From Rhizopus sp. PT2906 (Eukaryota; Mucoromycota; Mucoromycetes; Mucorales; Rhizopodaceae), in NCBI GenBank assembly GCA_025529335.1, contig JAMYHX010000310.1, positions 1-50,674 of the forward strand: a stretch of 50,674 bases of DNA, in the 5' to 3' direction. Made by a program: the position numbers and the translations under genes. A model generated the notes under the pieces. That model was given only the letters and a program-made list of their open reading frames with translations, was not told the DNA's origin and ran no database searches. This document shows, piece by piece, positions 1-11,670 of the stretch (its first letter is position 1; the number at the start of each line of letters is the position of its first letter).

Positions 1-2206
1 CCCCAAAGTAAGACACCAGCAGGACTAGTAATGCCTACACGTTCAAAGAATTCAGGATGATTGATAGGTTCAACAACAGCCATACGCAGTTCATCACGTA
101 CGAACTGCAGAGCACCAATATCATCCCACGAAACATCTGGAACGGTTGCAAAACCTTCACGCTTCGATGAAGGTTGAACCTTTTTAAGTGCGTGTTTAAA
201 ATCGTCTTGAGTGATTGCGAGAGATTCAAGTTGGGCTTCAGTTAAGGGCTCCTTGTGTGCTTTGATGAACTCTGATATATTTCTAATTTGTTCTAATGGT
301 GTTTGAGATTCAAATTCTTCTACGGTCGTAGTTGGTATAGGTTGCTCCTCAACGACCGTGTCATCAATGTCCATTGAAGCACCATCTTCACCTTGGTTAC
401 CGTTCTCTTGGTTATCATTGTCTGTTGTCATGTTTTCCATGCTTGGTTTATCACCTATTTCTTTTTTATCCGAGCTGAGTATGCCCACAGAGCGCAAATG
501 CTTAAATATGCGTTTCACAGCAATGACACCTGCTGCTGTTATAAGAGCCTGAAGATCAGCACCGACATAACCCGGTGTCGCTTTTGCAAGCTCATCAAAG
601 TCAAATTCACCAGAAAGGCGTAGCTTGGATGATAATACTTGAAGAATCCTATTCGTGACGATTAAACCTATGCTGCTTTTTATAAAAATAAAGAAAAACC
701 CTACTTTTTTCGACTCTTCTCGTCTGGTACACCCATGCTAATTTCTCTATCAAATCTGCCAGCACGTCGTAAAGCTGGGTCTAAAGAGTCAGGTCTGTTA
801 GTTGCACCAATGATCATAACAGGTTTGTTATTCAGTTTTTCCCAAGATAGGTCTACCATAAAAAGTTAGCATCCTGCAGTATTATTTTGTAAATCGTATA
901 CCATCCATGCAAGTCAGTAATTGTGCTACAATTCGTCTTTCCATTTCTCTTTGTGCCGTTTCTCTCTTTGGCGTAATGGCATCAATTTCGTCTATAAATA
1001 ACAAGCAAGGTGCATTGTCCTGATAGATAGGGATTAGCTCATATATTCACACTGGCTTCTTTAATTACTTACTCTAGCCTCCTCAAAAACCTCACGAATC
1101 TTCTTCTCAGACTCTCCAGACATACCAGACACAATAGATGGGGCTGATATGTTAAAGAAAGGCATCCCTAACTCCTAAAAGCAACATGTTATTTTAAGAT
1201 GTTGAACATTGATTCAACTTACACCAGCAATAGCATGGGCTAACTTTGTCTTACCACAGCCTGGTGGGCCATGCAGCAAGACACCTCTGGGAGGTTGAAC
1301 ACCTGTATGAATATATACTTCGGGATGTGCCAAAGGCATAGCAATTAACTCCATAATTTCCTCTATGCAGTGATCAATACCACCCAAGTCCGATAATTTG
1401 GCTGTAGGTATGAAGGGAGCATCCCTAGTCTCAGAGGAAGCTATGCAATACAGGTTATGCCTTCTATTTCTTTAGCCATTGTACATTCTATTTACGTTTA
1501 TGACGCTTTGACGAACCATCTTTTGCAGCCTTTGATCGTTTCTTTGACTTTGCTGTAGAATCGACTGTGTTTTCTGTTGAGGCTGCATTTGGCTCGACTG
1601 TAATGGCTGCTTGATCCTCTGATGGTTGTTCTATAGTTGATATAGGAGATACAGCAGTTAATGTTTGATTTGATGATGCTTGTGATACTGCCGGTGTTGT
1701 AGATGGCGTGCTTTTATGTATATTCCAAAGGCTTGTAACTGACTTATTCATCGCATTATCTTCTTGTGCAGGCTTTTGAATAGAATTATTTAATAATCCC
1801 GGAGGTAAACATTCGGTTAACCAAGCTGTGCTCTCCAATGCATCCTCTTTAGCTTTACTCACCAGTGCATACTCTGCTGCAGCGTCCTCATCTTCTATTG
1901 TTTCTGTTCTACTATATACTTAAGTGATACAGGCTATTAATAATGTTTCTATAGTTACTGCTCATCGTTTCTTAGTTCAGAACTGCTCATGTCCTCAAGT
2001 ACTTTTTCGATAACCATTTCGAGTTGACGTTTCTTTATTCTCCTCAAGGATGAATCTACCTTCAAGCAGTAATCATATATAGCATATGCTGCAAATTCCT
2101 TATGTCCTTCTGCCTTATACAAATCAAGGCAGTTGAGAACTTTATTTTCAATAGATCGGGTCAACTTGTTGTAGAATCCACCTCCATGACCTTTAGATCT
2201 ATTCAT
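1..2206 (-). CDS. RIX7: Ribosome-biogenesis AAA-ATPase RIX7/NVL, 3' part outside window
   Basis: Type II AAA-ATPase of the RIX7/NVL family, which in yeast and animals remodels pre-60S particles in the nucleus. Read on the minus strand, exon 1 (2206 to about 1956) gives an N-terminal domain starting MNRSKGHGGGFYNKLTR, followed by an acidic and Lys/Arg-rich linker ending KKRSKAAKDGSSKRHKRK. The D1 ATPase follows after an intron near 1440-1495: LSDLGGIDHCIEEIMELIAM, Walker A GPPGCGKT near 1260, Walker B LLFIDEIDAITPKR near 975-1010, sensor IGATNRPD and arginine-finger region ALRRAGRFDRE near 735-815. The second domain begins near 150 (VSWDDIGALQFVRDELRMAV) and the window cuts it just before its Walker A. 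Introns are short with normal GT..AG ends. The gene is divergent from RPL20. The family call is firm; AFG2 further right is a different AAA family. Confidence 0.93.
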
Positions 2207-2396
2207 CGTCTGTTAATACAAGAGTGTATACTTTTTTTTTTTGGAAATGTAAAATTTTAAGTCAATGTCCGGTCCGGAATTTGAAGGAGATCAATACCAA
2301 AAATGGAAACATACGGATGGAGGGAGGGGGTGTGGAAGAAGTGCCTAAACAAGGACATTATGAATCTCCCTCTTTTTCTTATTACAAGGCAAAACG
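2207..2396. promoter_or_regulatory. Divergent promoter between RIX7 and RPL20
   Basis: Only 190 bp separate the RIX7 start codon (2206, minus) from the RPL20 start codon (2397, plus), so both 5' leaders and both promoters must fit here. The stretch has a T-run at 2229-2238, GC-richer patches around 2268-2280 and 2315-2335, and no open frame of family type. Sharing of control elements between a 60S assembly ATPase and a 60S protein is inference from the spacing; I did not identify a specific factor site. Confidence 0.6.
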
Positions 2397-3328
2397 ATGG
2401 CTAGAGTAAGTAATGAAAGGGGGAGCAATCTATTTTAATCCTTGGATGATGTATGGATCACATATTCATCCATCCATTCATCCATCAAAACATAGGCTAT
2501 TTTAGTCACTTTTGTTAAATGTCACCCTATGTTCTTTCACAGACAGCTTTAACGTGAATTACAATAGAAATGCTCCCCTTCTTTAGATGAATGTTTACAA
2601 TAGATTGCTAACAACTATCTTTTTTTTTTGAAATTAATTAGTTCCACGAATATCAGGTATGCAATCGAGAGATCTTACATTCAATTCATCGCTCACAAAC
2701 AAACAAACAATACTATAGGTAGTTGGTCGCAAGCTCCCTTCAGAGCAAGAACCCTCTCCTAAGCTTTTCCGTATGCGTATTTTCGCTCCCAACGTTGTTG
2801 TTGCCAAGTCTCGCTTCTGGTACTTCTTGAAGAAGCTCCGCAAGGTCAAGAAGGCCGCTGGTGAGATTGTTACTGTCAACGAAGTAATATAATCAACATA
2901 CAACAAACAACATCGTATACTCATCATCATTTTAGATCCACGAAAAGCGTCCTGAACAAATCAAGAACTTTGGTATCTGGATTCGTTATGACTCTCGTTC
3001 TGGTACTCACAACATGTACAAGGAATACCGTGCCATGAGTCGTGTCGAAGCTGTTGAAACTTGCTGTAAGTTGGATAATATGGTGAATTAGCTTGTATTA
3101 ATGTGGATTTCAATAATAGACCAAGATATGGCTGCTCGTCACCGTGCTCGTTTCAGATCTGTTCAAATCATTCGTGTTGCTGAAATCAAGGATGCTGATG
3201 TTCGTCGCCAATACATCAAGCAACTCTTGACTCCCAAGCTTTCTTTCCCCTTGCCTCACCGTGTTGTCAAGGCCGACAAGAAGCACCGTGCTCTCTTCAT
3301 TGCCAAGAGACCTACTACCTTCTATTAA
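2397..3328 (+). CDS. RPL20: 60S ribosomal protein eL20 (L18a/L20)
   Basis: Cytoplasmic large-subunit protein eL20. I read five coding exons: 2397-2405, 2642-2656, 2719-2883, 2936-3065 and 3120-3328, totalling 528 nt (175 residues), matching the family's usual 170-176. The first two are micro-exons of 9 and 15 nt encoding MAR and FHEYQ, giving MARFHEYQVVGRKLPSE, the conserved N-terminus. Later signatures include FAPNVVVAKSRFWYFLKKL, NFGIWIRYDSRSGTHNMYKE and the C-terminal KRPTTFY. Exon 5 joins through a split Tyr codon (ETCYQDMAARHRARFR). The first intron (2406-2641) is 236 nt, four times longer than its neighbours, and is predicted to be structured (listed separately). The tiny exons would be missed by a simple gene finder. 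Confidence 0.95.
2406..2641 (+). ncRNA. Long structured first intron of RPL20
   Basis: This 236 nt intron has good splice sites (GTAAGT at 2406, branch-like GCTAAC near 2607, T-run, AG at 2640-2641). By eye it can fold into a closed multi-helix form. The outer helix is GGGGAGCA (2420-2427) with TGCTCCCC (2571-2578), continued by TCTATT (2429-2434) with AATAGA (2563-2568). Inside are one hairpin (2443-2449 with 2478-2484, then 2453-2458 with 2468-2473) and a second one, AACATAGG (2489-2496) with CCTATGTT (2526-2533). I see no C/D boxes at the stem ends. It may be a splice-site-zipping structure, a regulatory element or an unknown intronic RNA; function is inference. Confidence 0.4.
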
Positions 3329-3531
3329 GTTTGTTTTATTAAAACGACTCTTTTTCTAAAATAGAGAGGAATACACAGAAAAGAGGTTTTGCTTGAAATT
3401 TTGTATGTATCATTACCTTTGTGTGTGTGTGTGTGATGTTGTCAACTATTGTGATAAATCAACAGTTTTGGATTTATCAATCGTCCATACAATTTTCATT
3501 GTTTTTGTCTTTCTTTCAAAATAATATCGTG

Positions 3532-6500
3532 ATGGAAAACTCTCCACCGTTTGAGGAAATATGTAAAGTGCTTGACGCTCTAAGTAAAACAAAAGGAACA
3601 ACCCAGAAGAAGGAAATCTTTAGCAAATATCTAAACAAATGGAGATCTAATTATGGTCCTGACTTTTATGATGCCATGAGACTATTTCTTCCCAAGGTAA
3701 AGAAAAGGAAGAATAAGCAAAAAAGGAATGAGCATTCATAACATTTAATAGTTGGATACAAGAGAATATAGTTTAAAAGAGGATGCCCTTGCAGTGAGAT
3801 TAGTAAAAGCATTAGGACTGAATCCTTCTTCAGATCATGGACAACATTTGAAGAATTGGAGATTGCCATCCAAGATTAGTGTAAGTTTCAAGATAATTTC
3901 AATAAGCATGACTTCATGATTATGGTAGGCTGCCTGTGGTGATCTTCCAAGCATTGCTCATGAAAAAATAAAAGACAGGTCAAATGTCTCCTTCAGCACA
4001 AAGACAGTAAAGGAGACGCATGAAATTTTAGATGAATTGGCCAATAGCAACAGGTAATGATGTTCCCTTGTGACACTATTCCCTTTACTAAGCTGGTGTG
4101 CATAGTATGAATAATCATGTACAAATTTTGAAACGAATGATAAAGGCATATACGCCATCTCAGATCCGCTGGCTGCTTCGTATTATAGTCAAAGGTGTGT
4201 TATTGATGGAGGTTGTAGTGTATTAAGACTTTCTTTAGATTTGAAAATTGGAATGACAGAGAATTCTATTCTTGGTGCATTTCATAAAGACGCAAAGGCT
4301 GCCTATGACAGTGGACAAAGTCTACATTATATATGTAGTGAATTAACAACTAGTACTGCAAAGTTCAATGATGAAGTAAGAAAGAAAGAGATATATGCCA
4401 ACTTTTATCTTATTGTTGTCTTTTGTAGCATATCTCGATCTTTTATCCTTTAAAGCCACAACGTGGAGTGAAGAATTCGGATAAGGAATTAAAAAAGTTC
4501 TTGAATGATAATCAACAGCTATTCATTAAGCGCAATATTAAAGAAACACCCTACTGTTACGTAGAAGAAAAGATTGACGGTGATCGTATGCAAATGCATT
4601 ATGATCCTGAAGCAGACAAATTCATGTGGTTTACAAGAAATCAAAATGATTTTACTGAGCGTTTTGGTCATAGCTCAAAAGACTATGGCAGATTATCTAG
4701 TAAAATATTTAAAGGTTTACCTTCAAAACGGTAGGATAATAGGATTATAAAAAGAATCAAAATGAACGGTATATCATAGGGTCATACTTGATGGTGAAAT
4801 GGTAGCACATGATCCCAAAACGGGTATCATACTGCCCTTTGGGACAGTAAGAACATCAACTCAAAGTAAATATCTCTAGAGCATAAAATCACATATACTG
4901 ATGTATCTTATAGATGATCCATGGGATTCTGATGATTCCCAACCTTGCTGTAAAAATAACTACTATTCATACCTTTATATGGCATTACTGATTTTTTTGT
5001 GTACTCAGTCATTGTCTTTGATATTCTCTGGTTTGACGATAAATTGATGATGCAATATCCGCTAGAGGAACGCATCTATCTTCTTAATTCACTTATCACT
5101 CCCCAAGGCAATTATCTGAAATTAATACCTAGGAAAAAGTTACATACAGAGGAGGAGCTGATGAATGAGCTGAATGCAGCCATCGACATGCGGTAAAAAT
5201 CATTTAATTTGTTTGTATTTGACTATCAGTCTAACCTGAAAGGTTTCAGTATGGAAGGATTAATGGTTAAAATGCCATTTGCAAGGTATGATATGAAAAA
5301 GACAAATGCTTGGCTCAAGTTGAAGCCAGATTACATGGATGCACTTGTTGAGAATTGTAATTTGCTTGTTGTTGGTAAGCAAATGATGCGTGTACGCTTT
5401 ATATAGTAATAATAATAATAATTTGTGTCCTTCCGGAACAGGTGCCAAGTATGGTACGGGAAGAAGAAGTAATAAATTAGCTCAATTCTTTTGTGCTGTA
5501 AGAGATGATACTATTCCTGAGACTGAAGAGCCAAGGTATGCACCTTTTAAAGGTCTCTTTATGAATTGTAACAAATGTTATGTATTATAGATTTGTATCC
5601 TTTTCGATGGTTGGGATTGGATTTACAAATGAAGATTTCACTCATTTAAAGTAAGGCATTGATTGGAAATATTACTTTCTAACGATAGTAGCTCCTTAAT
5701 ATCTTCACAAACGAGATATAATCCTAAAAATCAGCCCAAATGGCTTGTACATCCAAACAACTCATCTGAAAAGCCAGATATCGTTATTGATTATAAACAG
5801 TATAGTCTTATATCTCACTTAATAATCAGTAACTAAAATACATTATATGACAGAAACTTAATTATAGAAACAAAAGCAAATTCAATTTTAGAATCCAGTC
5901 AATGGGGTATGCAATGTGCGTTAAGATTTCCTCGATTTGTCAGAGTAAGAGAGGATAAGAATTGGCAAGATATTACAACAGTTACAGGTAATGTATTGTT
6001 TATACTTTGTCTACACCTTCTGACACAAGTACAAAGATGTACAAAAAGCAAAACATAAAGGACTGACCGGGACAAAGCGAAAGACAAAAGAAAGGTAAAA
6101 AGAAGGGAAATATGAGAGAAAAGTCTAAACTCGATATTTCACTAGCCAAAGCTCTCAGAAACAGCTGACAAAGAAAAAAAAGATATCAAGAGTAAAGGTT
6201 TCTGCTACTAGTATTTTAATAGAAATTAATACAAAAATATAGTCACTTGCACTTGTAGATACCCAAAGAGGACTTAACTCATCCAAGATATCCAAAAAGA
6301 CAGCTATATTTGAGACATTGAAGATATGTAATATATCATTCTATCGTATTTAAAATAGATGAATCTCATACTTATATTAGTTATTGCATCCGGAAACGAA
6401 GAGTATTCTAAACAAGAGCTTGAAAAATTGGTTATTGAAAATGGTGCTGAATGCGTACAAAACGCAGATGTTTCAGACATTGTCATTGCAGGAAACACAA

Positions 6501-7357
6501 GTAAGAGAAGCATAACAAAAGAAAGAGAACCAACAGAGTAACCAAAGTAGATTTTCATGTCCTGAGTTTAATTAACTCTGGAAAGTATAATATTTTGTCA
6601 TTCCAATATTTTCTTGATTGTGTTAAAGAGAAGGATTTATTGGACATTGAGCCCAGGTAAGAGATCAGGGATTAGGGCAAAGACTGTATGCTCATTATTT
6701 GTGCTAGATACACAATTCATATAACAGACGTGGCTAGACAAGAGGTGATGGAGTATATTGATGACTGGGGAGACTCTTACACCAAGCTTGTGAGCGAAGA
6801 GAGATTAGCAGAGGTATTGTTATATATTGATTGCCAGTCAATGTGCTTATATATTTTATGCAAAAAGGTTTTGAAAAAGATGACTTTGGATAATAGAAAT
6901 AAAGAGTACTATCGCAAACTAGTCTCTGAGCATGCTGAAAGGTATTTTGACAATCATATACCTGGCATGCTATTCTTCAAGGTGATCGCATATTTTGATC
7001 AAGATACAAAAATGATGTTGACAAGGCTAGGTACCCCATTAACAGCAGGTTGGATTAAAAAGAAAAAATCTTGGGACAAGTTGGAGTTATTATCCATCCG
7101 ATTCAAATCTGAAGGAGGTTTGATTCGAGAAACACCAACTGAGGATATCACACATGTTGTATTCAATAAACAAGACTTCTGCAGACTTGAAGAACTGACC
7201 AAGACTTTTCGGAGGTAAGACATTCGATCGTTGATTATTATTGTAATATTTATTCAGGAATATTAGGGAACGACTGCCTCGGTTTGTAACTTCTGAATGG
7301 ATTGAAGCGTGTCTGGAAAACGATACTCTTGTTGACGAAGCCGGTAAGTAGTAACAG

Positions 7358-7399
<42 letters not shown>

Positions 7400-7467
7400 C
7401 TAAACAATATGTAGCATTTGAGCCAAAAATACCAGCTGCTTTACTTCAAAAGGAAATGTCTGTATAG
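3532..7467 (+). CDS. LIG4: DNA ligase IV (non-homologous end joining)
   Basis: ATP-dependent DNA ligase that with XRCC4/Lif1 seals double-strand breaks in the nucleus. About 20 small exons encode roughly 900-950 residues. The chosen start (3532) begins MENSPPFEEICKVLDAL, the ligase N-terminal helical domain. The adenylation motif EEKIDGDRMQMHY has its nucleophilic Lys near residue 263 (4571-4610). Further motifs are VILDGEMVAHDP, CFIVFDILW (joined at 4949/5009), RMEGLMVK (joined at 5192/5250), NAWLKLKPDY and ALRFPRFVRVRED. Two BRCT domains close the protein: one from about 6370 to 6650, the second from about 6955 to 7440 with FVTSEWIEACLENDTLVDEA. Exons in the basic linker 6030-6360 are uncertain and one join there does not keep frame with the AG sites I can see. 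An open coding-like stretch at 7582-7719 after a good acceptor could be an alternative last exon. Confidence 0.93.
7362..7395. repeat. (TA)n microsatellite inside a LIG4 intron
   Basis: A run of about 17 AT dinucleotides lies in the last LIG4 intron, between the donor at about 7344 and the acceptor at about 7413. It is directly visible and likely length-polymorphic. Confidence 0.9.
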
Positions 7468-7831
7468 TAGTGTATATGTATATCTTAATTTTACTAAAGT
7501 CCATGGAAACGCAACAAAGCACTTTTTCGCTCGTCATTAACTGAACTGAACTTCTTTTACTTATTTGTCTGTTGATAGAAATTACTCTCCTCTTCATCCT
7601 GAACTACTACAACGTATGCGCTGTTATTACGATCTTAATGATAATACTGAAAGGAGTATGAATACTTTAAAGTTGAGCTTATGTGGTGCTTTTATAATCA
7701 AAACTTTCATTTCGGAATAGAATGCTTGTGCAGCTTTGTTTTCATTCTTTCTGATTTTACTATAAATAATGCCATATATTTTCGTTTAAAATTACTGTTT
7801 GTATGAAATACCAATTATAAGTTCAACCACC
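7468..7831 (+). other. Intergenic stretch after LIG4
   Basis: This is AT-rich. A stretch at 7582-7719 reads without stops (NYSPLHPELLQRMRCYYDLN and on to a TAG), preceded by an acceptor-like TTGATAG. It could be a spliced extension of LIG4 or a leftover of another gene. Nothing else is seen; I found no terminal repeat of the following transposon relic. Confidence 0.3.
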
Positions 7832-8854
7832 ATGCCTAGAGATTTACCTGAAGACGTGAAAAACAACATTAAAGCAGCACTATTGCATTGCAGAGAGCCG
7901 AACGACATTGCAAAGGAACTTGGAATTCATGCCGCCACAGTTAGGAGGTACCGTAAGCGATTTTCTCTTTAGTCTCCAGTATCGACAGGCCGTCATAGTA
8001 TTGTTCCAGATGTAGACAAGCGGTATATCAAATTACTTGTTATCCGGGGCGAACTAAAGACAGCCAAGGAAGCCTATAGAAAGTTAACAGAGCTAGGGTA
8101 CTCGCTTTCATATCGTTCAGCAGTAAGCATATTGAATGAACTTTTACACAAAATTGAAGAAGAAAAAGGCTGTTCCTAACAAAGCAGTACACAGGAAGAA
8201 GGAGGGAGGGGTTAGCTTGAGTCATGAAGTATCGCAACTGGTCAATTGAGCAATGGCATCAAGTAGTATTATCAGACGAGACCAAGTTCAACATTTGGGG
8301 ATCTGATGGAGTAAAATATTATTGGACAGCTCCTAATGGCGTATTATTGTGGCTTCTCCATATCGACGTAACAACTGTGAAGCATGGATGTGTATAACAT
8401 CGTCTAGACCAGGATATTGATGTCAAATATACGATGGTAATATAGATTCCGAAACATATCAACATATTCCGGGCACTACGTATATGGAATCATTGGCATA
8501 TTACGGAATGAACAAGTCTTTTGTATATCTTCAGCATGACAATGAGCCTAAACATAAGTCAAAGCCTACACAATTGCTTGGTTAAGCAACAGCCTCGTAA
8601 GGTATATAGACGACTGGCCAGCTCAACCTCCAGGTCTAAATTCAATAGAGCATGTTTGGTATCAGATCAAGTTGAACTTGTCACTTTATGAGACATGGGG
8701 CAAAGGACGTATCAGAATTATGGAAACAAGTTAATACCGAATGGAATAAACTTGATGCCAATACTTGTAGAAGGTATATCGATAGCATGCCAAATAGAAT
8801 AGAAGCTGTAATTAGAGCGATGGGCGGTTACACGCGTTATTGGACAAACTATGA
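7832..8854 (+). pseudogene. Decayed Tc1-type transposase
   Basis: Relic of a Tc1/mariner transposase. It opens MPRDLPEDVKNNIKAALLHC and has a helix-turn-helix-like piece (NDIAKELGIHAATVRRYRKR), then an in-frame TAG near 7970. Later fragments in shifted frames show the three catalytic-region blocks: VVLSDETKFNIWGSDG (near 8270-8310), YLQHDNEPKHKSK (near 8530) and a damaged NSIEHVW (near 8640-8660), then a C-terminal piece VIRAMGGYTRYW ending near 8854. Multiple stops and frameshifts show it is dead. The sequence differs clearly from the two elements at 46.9-50.5 kb, so it is an older, separate lineage. I could not find its terminal repeats. Confidence 0.8.
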
Positions 8855-9130
8855 TTTATTGAACCACTATATCTATCACTATCAAGAGCAGCTTGACCTG
8901 CTTATTAAAGTTATCATCTTTCAGGATGTTAATTATTAATGCTGAGCGTAAGCTAGGTGTTGTTTCCATAGAAATAGATTAGTTTACTGCAACCAATAAA
9001 AGAGAGAAAATCGAAACTGCGTAGGTCAGTCAGCTTTTTATGCAAGTGTCTTACATTGCTGCGCTACAATTTGCGAGTCAAAAATAAGAATATAAAAAAG
9101 AGAGATTTCTTTTGTTTTATTATCAAACTT

Positions 9131-11489
9131 ATGCGAAACCAGCGAACTCATTTGGATAAACCCTTTCACAGAATCTCTAGAGATTACAGTTTATTGGATG
9201 TAAATGATGATGATTACTGTAATAATACTTTTTATCAACCATGTAGAGTAGATCTCTTCTATTCAAACCCAAAACTCGGTTAATCTGTCTGGAGCTGTGC
9301 TATGGGTAATATTGATCATTTCTTTACCTTGTTTCGCTAATAAGATCAACTAGCGCATGAATCTGTGTGCCGTAAGTCAAGTTTTACCTTGCACCTTTTT
9401 TATAGGTAAAAAACCATAAAAAGTTGAGAAATGAGAAAACTCAAAGAGGGATTCAAATAGCTGTCAATTACCGTATCCACGTATATACTCTTGACGCTAT
9501 GAGCTCTCCTTTTAAGGATCCTATAAGAACACTAGCGAGTCCACAAACATTGAATACAGGTGGTGGGCCTGAATCAGTAAGAGAGAGAAAGAGAGAGACA
9601 GAAAACTTGTTCTTTTTGTACATGCTTTAGATTAACCTCAGTTTTGTAATTAGCCTCACATTATAAATGCAATCAAGGTTGGAAACATGCTAGGAAGGGA
9701 GATCCTTGTCTCTGTCTCAGAATGGGGGGAAGTATGTGTTTGGGAAACCGAGAACCTTGATAAGCCTCCTATTATACTGAGGTATGTGTGTATCGAATCA
9801 TCTCTATTTCTGTTTCAAACACATACCTTAGGAATGAACACAAGACGTGGGGAATTGCGATTCATGGAGAACAAGGGTTACTGGCTGTATCAGCAAACAA
9901 TTGGAAGATAAAGATATACAATATGGCTGAAATAACAAAAAATGATCCTAGCTATACGCCTAGGAAGTTACCTAATGTGTTAAATGACGCGACGGAGGTG
10001 ATTCTCGAGGGACATGAACATAACATACCTTGTATCGATTTTAACGAGACAGGAGAATACCTCGCAAGTGCCTCTATTGATTCAACCACCAAAGTATGGG
10101 ATATTAGATCAAAGCAAGTCGTTACCTATCATAGGAGACCAGCTATACGTAATCAAGAGCAAGATACTTGGTGAGTAAAGCTATTCATTAATTTCAAAGA
10201 AATTAAACTAAAAAAAAAAAAAAAAAACGCCTTATCAACAACAGGTGTTGGTCTACAAAGTTTATCAAGCCTGGTCATTTTAAGTATATAACGTGCACAG
10301 ATATCAAGATAAACAAACGATTTATGCAAAGACTAGATCAAGGAAGATCAACCTCACTAGCTAACCTAAGTCTATGCCATTCAGCCAACGCTCCAATTTA
10401 TCCAACTATGGACATTGGAAGAATTTTAGATTTGAATGCAGATGATATTGAAGACGAAATTTTGGAGGAAGAGATAAATGATGATCTATGGGATAACTCA
10501 TTGATAAGACAAGAGGAATCTGTGGTAGCAGACTATATATTACAGCAAAGAGAAAGATTATCTAGTGCCAGCGGCATTAGCAGTAATACAGTGAGCGGTG
10601 ATGAAGAGCGTGATGCATGGAATGAGCCTGTGCAAGGCGTAGAAGAGATACCGATGGGATACAGACCTCGTAGTCAGCTCGAAAATTCTTATGGACAAAT
10701 TCTCCAAAGTATCTTGAGGACACGGCTAGAACAAGGCGAGTATGTCGAGAGTCGATCGCCTAGTTCGTCGTCCATGATTAGTCCTACTGAAGAAGGATGG
10801 GATGATACTGACGAGGAGGAAACTACAACCTGGGATGCAACCCATACTGAAGACATGGAAGAAGAAATATATGAAGAAGAAGAAGAAGAGGTGTGTCCTA
10901 GCTATTGTATACCAAAGATCATTCAAAACTTGGACAAGAGTGCAAATAGAAGAAAGGCAAACCAGCCAAATGAATTAGACGAGTACCTCATGCTGAGTAC
11001 GGCCAAGGATATCGTACTCATGAGGACTACGTTACCAAAGATGACAAAGGTGCGCCAAGAGTCAGATATTATCAGTAAAGTGGATGTTCGTGCAGATAGA
11101 CTACTTTATCTTTTAGATAGAATAACCATGATAGAATGGATACCTGAGCTAGAACTCTTTGTCACTGCTAGTCAGAAAGGTACGGTTGCCTTGACACGTA
11201 TCTTACAACTTGAACTTGAGGATGGCAGACAAACTTGCGTATTCAACAACGAGTATTACCTGCCAATCGATGTTCTACAGACCACACCTCTTTACGGTAA
11301 GTTATGGATGTTATGTAGTTTCATTGCTAACTATCAACTGAAGGTATGACTGTGAAAAAGGTAGTAGGGGAACGGTTTTCTCCTGTTGTATATCAAATAT
11401 TCTTGTTTTATTTTGGAGGGAATGTGCTTGGCTACAATATTTCTCGCAAGGACTCTAATATAACGATAACGAACTTGGCATATCTTTAG
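9131..11489 (+). CDS. CRT10-like WD40-repeat protein
   Basis: Resembles the fungal CRT10 family, in yeast a regulator of ribonucleotide-reductase gene expression. Supporting blocks: GIQIAVNYRIHVYTLD (about 9448-9496), IINAIKVGNMLGREILVSVS (9660-9720), HKTWGIAIHGEQGLLAVSAN (9840-9900), and a classic WD40 repeat HEHNIPCIDFNETGEYLASA followed by STTKVWDIRS (10015-10110). Exons I can place: 9654-9781, 9832-10170, 10245-11296 and 11344-11489, the last ending NLAYL. The middle (10400-10900) is acidic and Ser/Thr-rich, with an E-rich run at 10857-10890. At about 650 residues it is shorter than yeast CRT10. The 5' part (9131-9430) is uncertain: a start at 9131 gives MRNQRTHLDKPFHRISRDYS, but the first join near 9283 does not resolve cleanly. 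The gene converges on RPS8. Confidence 0.62.
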
Positions 11490-11670
11490 TGTGAATGTGC
11501 ATGAATCTGTTTTTGTAAATAAGATGTATAGTAGTTTTATCTTCTTTCTCTCTTTTTTTATTTATTGGTGGTGTATACATGTGTGACATGTATGTATCTA
11601 CTCGGTAGAAGTGTATAATGTATATATCTACAAGACTACACAGCGGGAGGAAAATACAATAGCAAGATGT

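Noticed and set aside
2406..2641. C/D snoRNA in the RPL20 intron (GATGATG near 2445)
   Set aside because: No CTGA box D follows at a suitable distance and the near-box is inside a predicted stem.
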